NCBI GenBank assembly: GCA_947500845.1
Contig: CANMTP010000007.1
Span: forward strand, 1 to 64,000
Origin: an uncultured Aquimarina sp.
Lineage (GTDB): Bacteria > Bacteroidota > Bacteroidia > Flavobacteriales > Flavobacteriaceae
Direction: 5' to 3'
Length of the DNA stretch: 64,000 nt
The position numbers were made by a program, and so were the translations under genes. Shown piece by piece: positions 38,801 through 46,911 of this stretch. Position 1 is the stretch's first letter; each line of letters begins with the position of its first letter. A model generated the notes under the pieces. The model had not been told where the DNA came from. It ran no database searches and saw only the letters and a program-made list of their open reading frames with translations.

Positions 38801-39242
38801 AGGATTTGATCAAAAAAGCATCAAAATTCTCGAACAAACTGGCAGTTTTGATGTAGAAATTAATGATAAAATTATTACATTAGGAACCGATGACGTAGAA
38901 ATTAGCTCTCAGGATATAGAGGGCTGGTTGGTTGCAAACTCTGGTCCCCTAACTGTGGCATTAGATGTAACAATCACTCCAGAGCTCAAAAAAGAAGGTA
39001 TAGCCAGAGAGCTTGTAAATCGAATTCAAAATATGCGTAAGGACAGTGGACTTGAGGTGACTGATAAAATAGAGATTGTTTTCCAGGAAAATAAAACTAT
39101 ACAAGAAGCCGTTACAACCAATGAAACATATATTAAAAACGAAACCTTAACAGAGACAATTGAATTTGCAACAGATGTAATAAATGGTACAGAAATTGCG
39201 TTTGATGACATTGCAACCCAATTGACAATAAAAAAACATTAA
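35838..39242 (+). CDS. ileS: Isoleucyl-tRNA synthetase
   Basis: Charges tRNA-Ile with isoleucine and edits valine. The 1134-residue enzyme is of the longer, eukaryote-like class. The class I signatures are GPPSANGLPGIHHVMAR (HIGH region, about residues 48-64) and NGQKMSKRLGN (KMSKS, about 684-694). The CP1 editing domain (about 200-420) includes FLAWTTTPWTLPSNTAL; the anticodon-binding helical domain and a C-terminal extension (about 930-1134) follow. It is transcribed with the DksA-like gene four bases downstream. I see no insertion or frameshift. Confidence 0.97.
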   Translation: MSTKFPEYKGLDLPKVADEILDFWQQNDIFEKSVSEREGAAPYVFFEGPPSANGLPGIHHVMARAIKDIFCRYKTQKGYQVKRKAGWDTHGLPIELGVEKELGITKEDIGKKITIEEYNEACKKAVMRYTDIWNDLTQKIGYWVDMDDPYITYKPKYMESVWWLLSQIYKKGLLYKGYTIQPYSPKAGTGLSSHELNQPGTYQDVTDTTVVAQFKAQKETLPDFLKNIEGDLFFLAWTTTPWTLPSNTALTVGPKIDYVVVKTYNQYTFEPMTVILAKNLVGKQFSGKFVQSETEAEVDAFNKGDKKIPYYILKECKGADLVEIRYDQLIDYVQPYHHPENAFRVIAGDFVTTEDGTGIVHTSPTFGADDAFVAKQAKPEVPALLVKDENDNLVPTVDLQGRFIKEMGNLGGKYVKNEYYDDGTAPEKSVDVEIAIKLKIENRAFKVEKYVHSYPNCWRTDKPVLYYPLDSWFIKVTDFKDRMHELNLGINWKPKATGEGRFGNWLANANDWNLSRSRFWGIPLPIWRTEDGKEEIIIGSLEELKAEMKKAIEAKVLEADVFADFIVGDMSEENYYKVDLHKNVVDQITLVSPSGKPMKRESDLIDVWFDSGSMPYAQWHYPFENKEKVEGGERKADFIAEGVDQTRGWFYTLHAIATMIFDDVAYKNVVSNGLVLNKNGQKMSKRLGNAADPFETLKTYGPDATRWYMISNANPWDNLKFDIEGIGEVRRKFFGTLYNTYSFFTLYANIDKFTYAEDDMPLAERPEIDRWILSELHTLIKNVDEYYNDYEPTKATRAISDFVQENLSNWFVRLSRRRYWKGDYQQDKISAYQTLYTCLLTIAKLGAPVAPFFMDRLYKDLIAATNQEDFESVHLAHFPKYDKSFVDKGLEQKMQKAQTISSLVLSLRQKEKIKVRQPLQRIMIPVLNEAERFEINDIADLIKSEVNVKEIELIDDASGILVKQIKPNFKTLGPRFGKDMKLIANKIQGFDQKSIKILEQTGSFDVEINDKIITLGTDDVEISSQDIEGWLVANSGPLTVALDVTITPELKKEGIARELVNRIQNMRKDSGLEVTDKIEIVFQENKTIQEAVTTNETYIKNETLTETIEFATDVINGTEIAFDDIATQLTIKKH

Positions 39243-39246
39243 AAGT

Positions 39247-39630
39247 ATGGCAGAAGATGTAAAAGTAAGGTACAGCGACTCTGACTTGGAAAAATTCAGA
39301 AAAATTATCGTTGACAAGATGGAAAAAGCACAAAAAGATTTGGAATTACTTCGAAGTGCTTATAAGAATGATGGAAACAATGGTACAGATGACACTTCAC
39401 CCACATTTAAAGCATTTGAGGAAGGAAGTGAAACCATGTCTAAAGAAGCTAACACGCAGCTTGCCATTAGGCAAGAAAAATTTGTGCGTGACTTAAAGAA
39501 CGCCTTGTTGCGTATAGAAAACAAAACATACGGTATTTGTCGTGTAACCGGAAAGTTGATTAATCCAGAGCGATTAAAGCTAGTTCCGCATGCTACATTA
39601 AGTATCGAAGCAAAAAATATGCAGGGTTAA
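39247..39630 (+). CDS. DksA/TraR-like regulator lacking most zinc-finger cysteines
   Basis: A 127-residue protein with an N-terminal coiled coil (about 10-90) and a C-terminal domain at the position of the DksA/TraR zinc finger. The segment YGICRVTGKLINPERLKLVP aligns with the usual finger, but only Cys98 of the four cysteines remains; Thr101 occupies the second position and His115 lies where the second pair would be. It is encoded four bases after ileS and probably co-transcribed, ending in a strong terminator. A direct effect on RNA polymerase via the secondary channel is inferred from the family, not shown. Confidence 0.82.
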   Translation: MAEDVKVRYSDSDLEKFRKIIVDKMEKAQKDLELLRSAYKNDGNNGTDDTSPTFKAFEEGSETMSKEANTQLAIRQEKFVRDLKNALLRIENKTYGICRVTGKLINPERLKLVPHATLSIEAKNMQG

Positions 39631-39654
39631 CAAACAGCAAAATATTGTAAATTT

Positions 39655-39688
39655 AAAGTGCTTTCCAGATCTGGAAAGCACTTTTTTT
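39655..39688 (+). terminator. Terminator of the ileS operon
   Basis: AAAGTGCTTTCCAG and CTGGAAAGCACTTT form a 14-bp stem with a very short loop, followed by T's. Confidence 0.93.
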
Positions 39689-39697
39689 ATATCCTAG

Positions 39698-39727
39698 TGT
39701 AACCTTTTTAAAAAACTTAGGTATTAC
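39698..39727 (+). promoter_or_regulatory. Possible ECF autoregulatory promoter
   Basis: TGTAACC (39698-39704) and GTATTAC (39721-39727) with a 16-base spacer resemble an ECF-type -35/-10 pair, directly upstream of the sigma factor gene. The consensus for this subgroup is not certain to me. Confidence 0.35.
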
Positions 39728-39756
39728 TAATAGAAACTAACCAAAAGAGTAACGTC

Positions 39757-40290
39757 TTGAAAAATGTAAGCGATGAAGAATTAATGATTCTGGTGTCTAA
39801 TGGAAATCTAGATATGATGAGCATCTTATTTGATAGATATCATGTTCGCATCTATAATTTTTTATTAAAAATGACCAGAGATCAAGATGTAAGTCAGGAT
39901 ATTACTCAAGAGGTTTTTTATAAGGCTTTAAAGTATAGAACTTCATACAAAAAAGGAAAATTTTCATCATGGATCTATACCATCGCCAGAAATGTATTTT
40001 CAGATCATTATCAGAAAAAGAAAAATAAAGATCAACGTTTAGATGATATTCACTATAAAACTGTAGATAAGCAAACTAATACTGTAGACGATGAGGAGAT
40101 CAAAGAGCAATTACATCTAGCATTAATGAAATTGAGTCACAGCGATAGAGAATTAATAATTATGAACCGGTATCAAGGAATCAAATACCGTGAAATAGCA
40201 GAAATTATGGACTCTACCGAAGGTGCGGTAAAAACGAAAGTACATCGGGCCATACATAAATTAAAAGAATGTTATTTACAAAAGATATAA
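39757..40290 (+). CDS. ECF-type RNA polymerase sigma factor
   Basis: A 177-residue sigma-70 family factor with region 2 (about 22-88: LFDRYHVRIYNFLL, DITQEVFYKALKY, FSSWIYTIARN) and region 4 (about 122-172: LMKLSHSDRELIIMNRYQGIKYREIAEIMDS). The start is TTG at 39757; the first ATG lies ten codons in and would remove the DEEL segment that opens region 2. The anti-sigma gene starts four bases after the stop and two DUF4097 genes follow, so it is likely to control an envelope-stress operon that includes itself. Confidence 0.9.
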   Translation: MKNVSDEELMILVSNGNLDMMSILFDRYHVRIYNFLLKMTRDQDVSQDITQEVFYKALKYRTSYKKGKFSSWIYTIARNVFSDHYQKKKNKDQRLDDIHYKTVDKQTNTVDDEEIKEQLHLALMKLSHSDRELIIMNRYQGIKYREIAEIMDSTEGAVKTKVHRAIHKLKECYLQKI

Positions 40291-40294
40291 TATC

Positions 40295-41086
40295 ATGAAC
40301 TGTAAACAAATAGAAGAGCAACTTATCGACTTCATAGATCATAATGTAAGCCAAGAAGAACACAAAAAGTTTGAAGTACACCTTAAGGATTGCTCAAGCT
40401 GTAGTAAAGCGCTACATGAATTTCAACAAGTTTTTGATATAATAGGTAAAGACATTGGTGAGCAACCAAAAACAAGTATGAAACTTAATTTTGATCAGAT
40501 GCTTGAGAAGGAAAAAGCAATACAAAATGATCCCAAAGTAGTTTCACTCAAAAACAATTCTAAAAGCTCATGGAAAATTGTCTTACAAATTGCTGCTACG
40601 GTTGTTTTAATAATCTCAGCATATTTTTATGGAAAACACCAAAATAATAAGTCATTCTCTGAAGAAATAGCCGTGCTGGAAAAAGAAAACAATAAAATGA
40701 AACAAACGATGACCATTTCGCTCATAGAGAACGAATCTGCGAGCAAGCGTTTACAAGCCGTGAACTATGCAGAAGAGTTTGAAAAACCAGGAAATGACAT
40801 CTTAAAAGCTTTGATGGATAAAATGTCATATGATGATCATATTAATGTACGACTTGCTGCTGCAGAGGCACTCGTTAAGTTCTCAGATTCAGAGATGGTT
40901 CGTAAGGCGTTAATTAATGCCTTGGAAAAAGAACGAGATCCTAGTATGCAAATTGAATTAATTCAAATATTAGTTTCCATTCAGGAAAAACGCGCGATTC
41001 CTTCGATGGAAAAGTTACTTCAAAAAGAAGAAACACCAGATTATGTAAAAGATCAAGTAGTAGTTGGTCTACCAAGTTTAATTTAA
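40295..41086 (+). CDS. Anti-sigma factor: zf-HC2, one TM helix, HEAT-like repeats
   Basis: A 263-residue membrane protein that should hold the preceding sigma factor inactive. The N-terminal anti-sigma zinc domain carries Cys3 and the HxxxCxxC motif in HLKDCSSC (about 29-36). A transmembrane helix lies near residues 94-112 (VLQIAATVVLIISAYFYG), a short coiled coil follows, and the periplasmic C-terminus (about 165-263) holds HEAT-like repeats (DDHINVRLAAAEALVKF, DPSMQIELIQILVSI). The HEAT repeats could sense a protein partner in the periplasm. It lies four bases after the sigma gene, a standard pairing. Confidence 0.86.
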   Translation: MNCKQIEEQLIDFIDHNVSQEEHKKFEVHLKDCSSCSKALHEFQQVFDIIGKDIGEQPKTSMKLNFDQMLEKEKAIQNDPKVVSLKNNSKSSWKIVLQIAATVVLIISAYFYGKHQNNKSFSEEIAVLEKENNKMKQTMTISLIENESASKRLQAVNYAEEFEKPGNDILKALMDKMSYDDHINVRLAAAEALVKFSDSEMVRKALINALEKERDPSMQIELIQILVSIQEKRAIPSMEKLLQKEETPDYVKDQVVVGLPSLI

Positions 41087-41110
41087 AATTTCAATCAAAA
41101 ACAAATAGTC

Positions 41111-41866
41111 ATGAAAAAAATAATATTCATATTCTTAGCATTCTTCGCCATTGGTCAATCAAAGGCTCAGGATTATACACAATCCTTACAAGGAATCAAA
41201 AAAGTAAAAATCAGTTCAGAATCAGGAGTATCAATAAAAGTAAATGATCAAAACGAATTAAGAATAGTAGGCGACGGTCATGAGACACCTGAAAAGGCTA
41301 GAGGCTTGAAAGCAGTATATGCCGGCGGGAGCGATAATACCGGTCTAGGCATGTATGTGCAAAAAGAAGGTGAAATCCTGGTGATTAAAAACCTAAAAGG
41401 TATGTATGGGAAATTGCTAGAAATGTATCTTCCCAAAACAGTTAATATTGTCATAGAAAAAAGTAACCTGGGTAATGTAACTTTGAGTGGGTTTATTTCA
41501 GAAATTGAAGCCACTACCAATGTGGGATACATTAAGCTCGAAGATGTCACGGGACCCGTTGTTGCCAAAACGGCTACCGGAGAAATTAACGTAGTATTCA
41601 CCAAGGTAAGCCAAAGTTCTCCTATTTCTTTGATTTCTGCAACTGGAGCCGTTGATGTAAGCTTACCATCAGCTACACCAGCCAACTTAGAACTAAAAAC
41701 ATCGATGGGCGAGATCTATACAGATTTTGATATCAAGTTTCCTGTAGAAGATAATAATATGAAAATAGTTGGGGGAAAAAGAGCTATCAAAACCAAATTA
41801 AATAACGGAGGAGTAGAGATTAGTTTAAGATCATCAACAGGTAATATTTACCTGAGAAAACAATAA
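41111..41866 (+). CDS. DUF4097-type secreted beta-helix protein, first copy
   Basis: A 251-residue exported protein (signal peptide about 1-20, ending SKAQ) of the DUF4097/putative auto-transporter adhesin-like head family, rich in short beta-strands such as GYIKLEDVTGPVVAKTATGEINVVF that suggest a right-handed beta-helix. It ends STGNIYLRKQ, nearly the same as its neighbour. It lies 24 bases after the anti-sigma gene and 33 bases before a second copy. It probably belongs to the regulon of the sigma factor; function unknown. Confidence 0.75.
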   Translation: MKKIIFIFLAFFAIGQSKAQDYTQSLQGIKKVKISSESGVSIKVNDQNELRIVGDGHETPEKARGLKAVYAGGSDNTGLGMYVQKEGEILVIKNLKGMYGKLLEMYLPKTVNIVIEKSNLGNVTLSGFISEIEATTNVGYIKLEDVTGPVVAKTATGEINVVFTKVSQSSPISLISATGAVDVSLPSATPANLELKTSMGEIYTDFDIKFPVEDNNMKIVGGKRAIKTKLNNGGVEISLRSSTGNIYLRKQ

Positions 41867-41899
41867 TGAGGTCATAACATTCATCAAAAATCGAACAAC

Positions 41900-42610
41900 A
41901 TGAAAAATTTAGTCATCTTAATTGTATTTTGTCTTGCTGCATTGCAAATACAAGCACAAAAAGTAATCGAAAAAGAGATCAGCACTTCTGCAAACGAAGT
42001 AAAGGTAGCGTTCAAATTTGCCGAAGATATTACCATAAAAACCTGGGATAAAAATACTATTTACATCAAGGCTGAAGTAAGCATCAGGAACGGAGAATTC
42101 GATGATTATTTTAATTTGAAAATAGATAATTCTTCAGTTTTAGATATAGCATCAGATTATGGAAAATTATTTGATATGTGGAAAGAAAAGCGGGGTTCAA
42201 ACAAAGGAAACAATTGGGATTCCTGTAACAATCTCAATATTGATGCTTTCTACACTTTATATGTTCCTAGAAACATGCGATTACGTGTAAAAAGTATCTC
42301 AGGTAATGTCCAATCTGAAAATTATCAGGGAGAGTTAATTGTAGATATTATCAGCGGAAATATAGATATAAAACAATATAATGGAGATCTAAATCTTAAA
42401 ACAATAAGCGGAGATATCGATATTAATGTGGCAAAATCTCGTTTAAAAGCTGAAACTATCTCTGGTATGATATACTCTGATAAGGACATGCAGTTTGACC
42501 AAGGCAAAAACCGAGTGGTAGGCAGTAAAGTAACTGGCACCTTTGGTGATGTCCAAAGCGAATTGCTTCTTAAAACCATAAGTGGCAATATATTTATTAG
42601 AAAGCAATAA
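41900..42610 (+). CDS. DUF4097-type secreted beta-helix protein, second copy
   Basis: A 236-residue paralogue of the preceding protein with a signal peptide (about 1-19, ending QIQAQ) and repeated strands of the form SGNVQSENYQGELIVDIISG, SGNIDIKQYNGDLNLKTISG and SGDIDINVAKSRLKAETISG; this near-20-residue period fits a beta-helix or beta-roll. It ends ISGNIFIRKQ. It closes the sigma/anti-sigma operon, followed by a long terminator. The paired copies suggest they act together at the envelope. Confidence 0.75.
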   Translation: MKNLVILIVFCLAALQIQAQKVIEKEISTSANEVKVAFKFAEDITIKTWDKNTIYIKAEVSIRNGEFDDYFNLKIDNSSVLDIASDYGKLFDMWKEKRGSNKGNNWDSCNNLNIDAFYTLYVPRNMRLRVKSISGNVQSENYQGELIVDIISGNIDIKQYNGDLNLKTISGDIDINVAKSRLKAETISGMIYSDKDMQFDQGKNRVVGSKVTGTFGDVQSELLLKTISGNIFIRKQ

Positions 42611-42637
42611 GGGAAAACAGTAATTTTGAGTGTCATC

Positions 42638-42683
42638 AAGAGTTTAGTTACTTTAAAAACTAAGTAACTAAACTCTTTTTTTG
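42638..42683 (+). terminator. Terminator of the sigma factor operon
   Basis: AAGAGTTTAGTTACTT and its complement form a 16-bp perfect stem with an eight-base loop and a seven-T tail. It separates the operon from lspA. Confidence 0.95.
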
Positions 42684-42791
42684 CTTTTATTACAAAACTG
42701 AGACCATAAGCAAAAATATAAGTGTTTGTAAAACAAAATAAAATACTATTTTTGTCCGGTGCTTTTAATACCAAGGCAAACCCATACATTT

Positions 42792-43403
42792 ATGTCCTTA
42801 AAGAAATCAATTTTAGTTATAATTTTAGTTTTATTGATTGACCAGATCACCAAGATTTACATTAAAACTCATTTTAGTCTTCATGAAGAGGTAAAAGTAT
42901 TTGATTGGTTTCGAATTGTATTTGTAGAGAATAAAGGAATGGCATGGGGTTTTGAACTTCCGGGCAACTATGGGAAACTTGTTCTTACGCTATTTAGATT
43001 AGTAGCCATTACTGGTATTGGGTATTGGCTCTACGATTCTGTTCGTAAAAATAGTCCTGCAATACTCACATTTTGTATCGCTTTAATTTTTGCAGGTGCT
43101 TTTGGAAATATTATAGATTCTCTTTTCTATGGAATCTTTTTTGGAGAAAGCACTAACATAGATGTTGCTAGTTTCTTACCAGAAGAAGGAGGGTATGAAA
43201 GTATTTTTTATGGGAAAGTTGTAGATATGATTCAATTTACCTTTTATGATGATCTTTTACCAGAATGGATACCTTTTTGGGGAGGCCAGCATTTTTCTTT
43301 CTTCGACCCTGTTTTTAATATTGCCGATTCTGCTATTAGTATTGGGGTGTTCTTATTAATTATTTTCTATAAAAAAGCATTTCCAAAACAAAACGAAGCA
43401 TAA
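42792..43403 (+). CDS. lspA: Lipoprotein signal peptidase (signal peptidase II)
   Basis: An inner membrane aspartic protease that removes signal peptides from prolipoproteins. The catalytic aspartates lie in FGNIIDSLFYG and FDPVFNIADSAISIG, and four membrane helices are visible (first IILVLLIDQITKIY). The product is 203 residues from the ATG at 42792; the in-frame ATG at 42759 would add an unlikely LLIPRQTHTF leader. An insert between the two catalytic motifs (about 40 residues) makes it longer than E. coli LspA, as is usual in Bacteroidota. Confidence 0.93.
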   Translation: MSLKKSILVIILVLLIDQITKIYIKTHFSLHEEVKVFDWFRIVFVENKGMAWGFELPGNYGKLVLTLFRLVAITGIGYWLYDSVRKNSPAILTFCIALIFAGAFGNIIDSLFYGIFFGESTNIDVASFLPEEGGYESIFYGKVVDMIQFTFYDDLLPEWIPFWGGQHFSFFDPVFNIADSAISIGVFLLIIFYKKAFPKQNEA

Positions 43404-43418
43404 TACTTGAGGTCAAAA

Positions 43419-43820
43419 CTATTCTAATATCCTTTCAAAATCATCAATTTTGATTGGTTTGGTGAGATAGTCAGAAACTACGTCTATTGATTTGGCTCTT
43501 TCTATATCTCTGGAATCTATAGAAGAACTGACCACATAAAGATTGATCTTGTCACTTAATTTATTTTTAATCTTCGAAAACTCCCTTAAAAATTCCCATC
43601 CATCCATTACCGGCATGTTGATATCCAGAAAAATTACCTGAGGCACCTCTGGTTTTTCGTTTTTTTCTAACGATTCCTGGAAAAAATCCATAGCTTCTTT
43701 ACCATTATTGAATACAATCACAGTTTCAGACAACTTTCTTAATTCAATAATCTTACTCACTAAATTTATGTAAATACTATCATCATCAATGATACAGACA
43801 CTTTCTATATTTTGGGACAT
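43419..43820 (-). CDS. Single-domain response regulator (receiver)
   Basis: A 133-residue stand-alone CheY-like receiver from the ATG at 43820; the in-frame ATG at 43862 would add 14 residues unlikely to belong to the fold. The acidic pocket is IIDDDS (residues 10-15), the phosphoacceptor is Asp66 in IFLDINMPVMDG, the switch residues lie in VVSSSID, and the conserved Lys is in YLTKPIK near the end. No output domain or histidine kinase is adjacent, so it probably acts through protein contacts. It lies downstream of the 5-FCL operon, convergent with lspA. Confidence 0.87.
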   Translation of the reverse strand: MSQNIESVCIIDDDSIYINLVSKIIELRKLSETVIVFNNGKEAMDFFQESLEKNEKPEVPQVIFLDINMPVMDGWEFLREFSKIKNKLSDKINLYVVSSSIDSRDIERAKSIDVVSDYLTKPIKIDDFERILE

Positions 43821-43889
43821 TTTTGGGGGTAAAACGTTTATAGTTGTCGAAATATAATACAAACTATACTTGAATGCAAGAAATGTTAA

Positions 43890-44459
43890 TTAATTCTTAA
43901 AATAGTACGTTTCTAACGGAGTAACACAAAGGTCAAGCCTTATATCTGAGGGAATTATTCCATTTATTTCTTCTTCTGCAGCAAAAAATGAAAGCCCAAT
44001 TTTTATAGTTTCAGGATTACATTTTACTAAAAAATTATCATAAAAACCTTTGCCATAACCCACCCGATTTCCATTTTGATCAAAGGCGAGAAGCGGTATA
44101 AAGACAACTTCTATTTTATCCTCGGTTATTGCAATACCATCAACCGGTTCTGGAATACCCCAAGAGTTCACCTTTAATTTGGTACTATCAGTAAGTAAAA
44201 TATGATCTAGTGTATGATCGTCAAAATTACTCTTGGGAACAAGCACATGTTTATCTTTTCCGTGTAAAATATGCATTATAAACTCTGTATTGATCTCTTT
44301 TTGTCTGGATATAGGCAAAAAAACATGATAATATGATTTATCCCATATTGATAATGGTAACAATCTATTGGCTATGTCCATACTCAGGTTATCAATTTCT
44401 TCCTGGCTTAATTGAGATCTTAGCTTTTTATATTTTTCTCGAAGTGCTTTTTTATTCAT
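43890..44459 (-). CDS. 5-formyltetrahydrofolate cyclo-ligase
   Basis: Recycles 5-formyl-THF to 5,10-methenyl-THF with ATP, keeping the folate pool active. The 189-residue length is typical. Recognisable segments are KKALREKYKKLRSQLS at the N-terminus, VFIPLLAFDQNGNRVGYGKGFYDNFL (the last six residues before the loop form the GYGKGYYD signature) near 122-147, and the C-terminal LCVTPLETYYF. Its start shares one base with the stop of the AstE/AspA-like gene, so it is translationally coupled to a module unrelated in chemistry. The gene symbol is left open because naming differs between species. Confidence 0.9.
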   Translation of the reverse strand: MNKKALREKYKKLRSQLSQEEIDNLSMDIANRLLPLSIWDKSYYHVFLPISRQKEINTEFIMHILHGKDKHVLVPKSNFDDHTLDHILLTDSTKLKVNSWGIPEPVDGIAITEDKIEVVFIPLLAFDQNGNRVGYGKGFYDNFLVKCNPETIKIGLSFFAAEEEINGIIPSDIRLDLCVTPLETYYFKN

Positions 44460-45436
44460 TATTCTTCTAACTCGGTGGTAATTCTAAAAATTGCATCCCC
44501 TTTATAAACAATGGGCGCCTCATTTACATTGATGATATATCCATCGTTTGAAGATTTTACAATATGCCGCATTTTCCCGTAAGGATCTGTTATAGTAGCT
44601 AGCATTTCTCCTTTTTCTACGTACTTACCGATAGGAATTTTAATGTGCAATAATCCACTGTATTTTGCACGCATCCAGAAACTTTTTTTGATAATGATAG
44701 TTTCTTTAAGGGTATCGGGCATTACAAAATCGGGTCTTAGCATTTCTAGATAATGTAATACCCGTATAGTACCATGCACGCCCTCTCTGGCTACATCCCT
44801 ATTGTTATTTTGTGACTTCCCACCCTCGAACAATAAAATATCTATTCCTTTTTTGGCACATGTCGCTCTGTAGGATCCATCAAGATTTTTGGAAAGCAGT
44901 GTGAAAGGTGCATTAAAAATTTTGGCTAATACTACCGATTTTTCATTTTTAGGATCTACCCGAATATGAGCTGCATTAAATCTACTTCCTCCTCCTGTAT
45001 GAAAATCAAGACAAAAATCTGCCACTGGTAAAATTTCATTGACAAACTGATATGCAAATCGACTTGCTAGAGAGCCATTTTTTGTACCAGGAAACACTCT
45101 ATTTAGGTCTCTCCCATCTGGAAAAAACCTATTCATATTCAAAAACCCGAACACATTAAGAACAGGAATACAAATAATAGTGCCTTTGGCCGGTTTATTG
45201 ATCTTTTTTGCTATAATCTGCCGTACTACTTCTACACCGTTAACCTCATCTCCGTGTATCCCTGCTGTGATCAGAATTGTAGGACCTGGTTTTCTAGACC
45301 TTTCTATAATTATGGGTATTTCTACTTTGGTAGAAGTATATAGTTTGGCAATATTAAAATTTATGGTTTTACTGGAGCCCAAAGGAATTTCTTCTCCTAA
45401 TATATTAAGCAAATCTTTTTTTTCTGTTTTCGTCAT
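44459..45436 (-). CDS. Succinylglutamate desuccinylase/aspartoacylase-like M14 family protein
   Basis: A 325-residue predicted zinc-dependent hydrolase of the AstE/AspA (M14-like) group that removes acyl or amino-acyl groups from amines. Zinc ligands are visible: His and Glu in TAGIHGDEVNG (about 56-66) and His in CLDFHTGGG (about 142-150); RDLNRVFPGTKNG is the substrate-binding region. A C-terminal biotinyl-lipoyl-like beta domain (about 255-325, IPIGKYVEKGEMLATI) is also typical. The gene lies six bases after the RimK-type gene and overlaps the 5-FCL gene. It could reverse or trim modifications made by the ligase; this is inference. Confidence 0.85.
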   Translation of the reverse strand: MTKTEKKDLLNILGEEIPLGSSKTINFNIAKLYTSTKVEIPIIIERSRKPGPTILITAGIHGDEVNGVEVVRQIIAKKINKPAKGTIICIPVLNVFGFLNMNRFFPDGRDLNRVFPGTKNGSLASRFAYQFVNEILPVADFCLDFHTGGGSRFNAAHIRVDPKNEKSVVLAKIFNAPFTLLSKNLDGSYRATCAKKGIDILLFEGGKSQNNNRDVAREGVHGTIRVLHYLEMLRPDFVMPDTLKETIIIKKSFWMRAKYSGLLHIKIPIGKYVEKGEMLATITDPYGKMRHIVKSSNDGYIINVNEAPIVYKGDAIFRITTELEE

Positions 45437-45442
45437 ATCATT

Positions 45443-46315
45443 TTACATATTTCTTTCGATATACTTGATAATTGACTTTGCAATATCCTTTCCAGTTGCA
45501 TACTCTATACCTTCTAATCCAGGAGATGAATTAACTTCTAAAATAAGTGGCCCTCTTTTACTTTGTAACATATCTACACCAGCCACTCCCATTTTTAATG
45601 TCTTTGTTGCCATGATAGCTGCCTGTTCTTCATGCCGAGTTAAATTAATCACATTGGCGGTACCTCCCCGGTGCAGATTAGACCGAAACTCTCCATCTTT
45701 ACCTTGTCTTTTCATAGCCCCAACCACTTGCCCATCTACTACCAAAGCTCTAATATCTGCTCCTTTGGCTTCTTTAATGAATTCTTGAACGATTACTCTG
45801 GCTTGTAATCCATTAAATGCCTCTAACACAGATTCTGCAGCTGTTTTAGTTTCGGCAAGTACAACTCCAAGTCCTTGGGTACCTTCTAGAAGCTTTATAA
45901 TTAAAGGAGCTCCTCCAACATGTGATATAACCTCAGACACATCTTTGGAATAGTTTGTAAATACTGTTTTAGGAAGACCAAGACCCGCCTTAGATAAAAC
46001 CTGTAAACTTCTCAATTTATCTCTCGATTGTATTAATGCTTGTGAACTTAGTGTTGTAAATACATTCATCATCTCAAATTGTCTCACCACTGCAGTTCCA
46101 TAAAAAGTAGTAGACGCCCCTATTCTTGGTATTACAGCATCAACATGATCTAGCCTTCTACCTCGATAATAAATTTCTGGTTTTTGTCTTTCAATTACAA
46201 TATCACAATTTAATGGATCAATTACCTGAACATTATGTTTACGCTTTACTGCAGCTTGAACAAGTGCATTAGTAGAATATAAATTCGCACTACGCGACAA
46301 GATTTTGATATTCAT
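45443..46315 (-). CDS. rimK: RimK-type ATP-grasp amino acid ligase
   Basis: A 290-residue ATP-grasp enzyme close in length to E. coli RimK (300), which adds glutamate residues to the C-terminus of ribosomal protein S6. The pre-ATP-grasp part includes [23 protein letters not shown]; the ATP-binding lysine region is [19 protein letters not shown] (about 137-155), and the metal-binding [12 protein letters not shown] lies near 265. In Pseudomonas, RimK works with a retropepsin-like RimB; the same pairing occurs here with the upstream gene (one-base overlap). S6 may or may not be the target in this organism. Confidence 0.9.
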   Translation of the reverse strand: MNIKILSRSANLYSTNALVQAAVKRKHNVQVIDPLNCDIVIERQKPEIYYRGRRLDHVDAVIPRIGASTTFYGTAVVRQFEMMNVFTTLSSQALIQSRDKLRSLQVLSKAGLGLPKTVFTNYSKDVSEVISHVGGAPLIIKLLEGTQGLGVVLAETKTAAESVLEAFNGLQARVIVQEFIKEAKGADIRALVVDGQVVGAMKRQGKDGEFRSNLHRGGTANVINLTRHEEQAAIMATKTLKMGVAGVDMLQSKRGPLILEVNSSPGLEGIEYATGKDIAKSIIKYIERNM

Positions 46316-46743
46316 TATAACTTTTGATTGTAAGACTGATTTTCTAATTGAGGATCAATTAAAAATTTCCCGCTTAAGAATTTACGTCCTATCAATACAG
46401 GAAAACGCATATCATCACGAGGAGATAAGGTAAAAGTAATAGGATACGTTTTATTAAATACTAGTATTTGAGTTCTGATAGCAAAACGCATTTCGACTTT
46501 TCCATTACTGCTTTTTACTGCAGTCATATCATAATTTTTAAATGTAAATCTTTTGCCATTATATTCGGGATGTGTCGCATCAAGAAAGGTGCATTGTAGA
46601 GTCTTGTCAACTTCTCGTATACCAATACAATGTATCGAAGAGGCATATGCACCCGTATCGATTTTGGCATCGATATCTGATAGTTCTAAAAGCGGAAAAT
46701 CCACTTTATCTATGCGACCAATTATTTCCTTCTTTTGTTCCAA
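46315..46743 (-). CDS. RimB-like retropepsin (ATP-dependent zinc protease family)
   Basis: A 142-residue aspartic protease-like protein. The single-domain retropepsin signature is [16 protein letters not shown], with catalytic Asp29 in [14 protein letters not shown] near residue 110 matches the second conserved strand-helix. A dimer would be needed to form the active site, as in retroviral proteases. It is the first gene of a four-gene operon with the RimK-type ligase, the AstE/AspA-like hydrolase and 5-FCL. In Pseudomonas the homologue RimB is encoded with RimK and influences its modification; a similar role here is inferred. Confidence 0.86.
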   Translation of the reverse strand: MEQKKEIIGRIDKVDFPLLELSDIDAKIDTGAYASSIHCIGIREVDKTLQCTFLDATHPEYNGKRFTFKNYDMTAVKSSNGKVEMRFAIRTQILVFNKTYPITFTLSPRDDMRFPVLIGRKFLSGKFLIDPQLENQSYNQKL

Positions 46744-46911
46744 AAGAATAACCTTTTATATTTAGGACTACTAATGTAGTAAAAATCAAAATGTATTATA
46801 CAGTTAACGCTATTTTTAATAACAATTGATATTTTGCTACGGGTTTAACAAAATTTAAACTTCATATCATTATCCTTGAATTGGGTAAACCCTTAACTTT
46901 ACCGTTAGAAT

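Noticed and set aside
45180..45788. A 202-codon open frame opposite the RimK/AstE-like genes
   Set aside because: It spans the junction of two genuine genes on the other strand and reflects their codon pattern.
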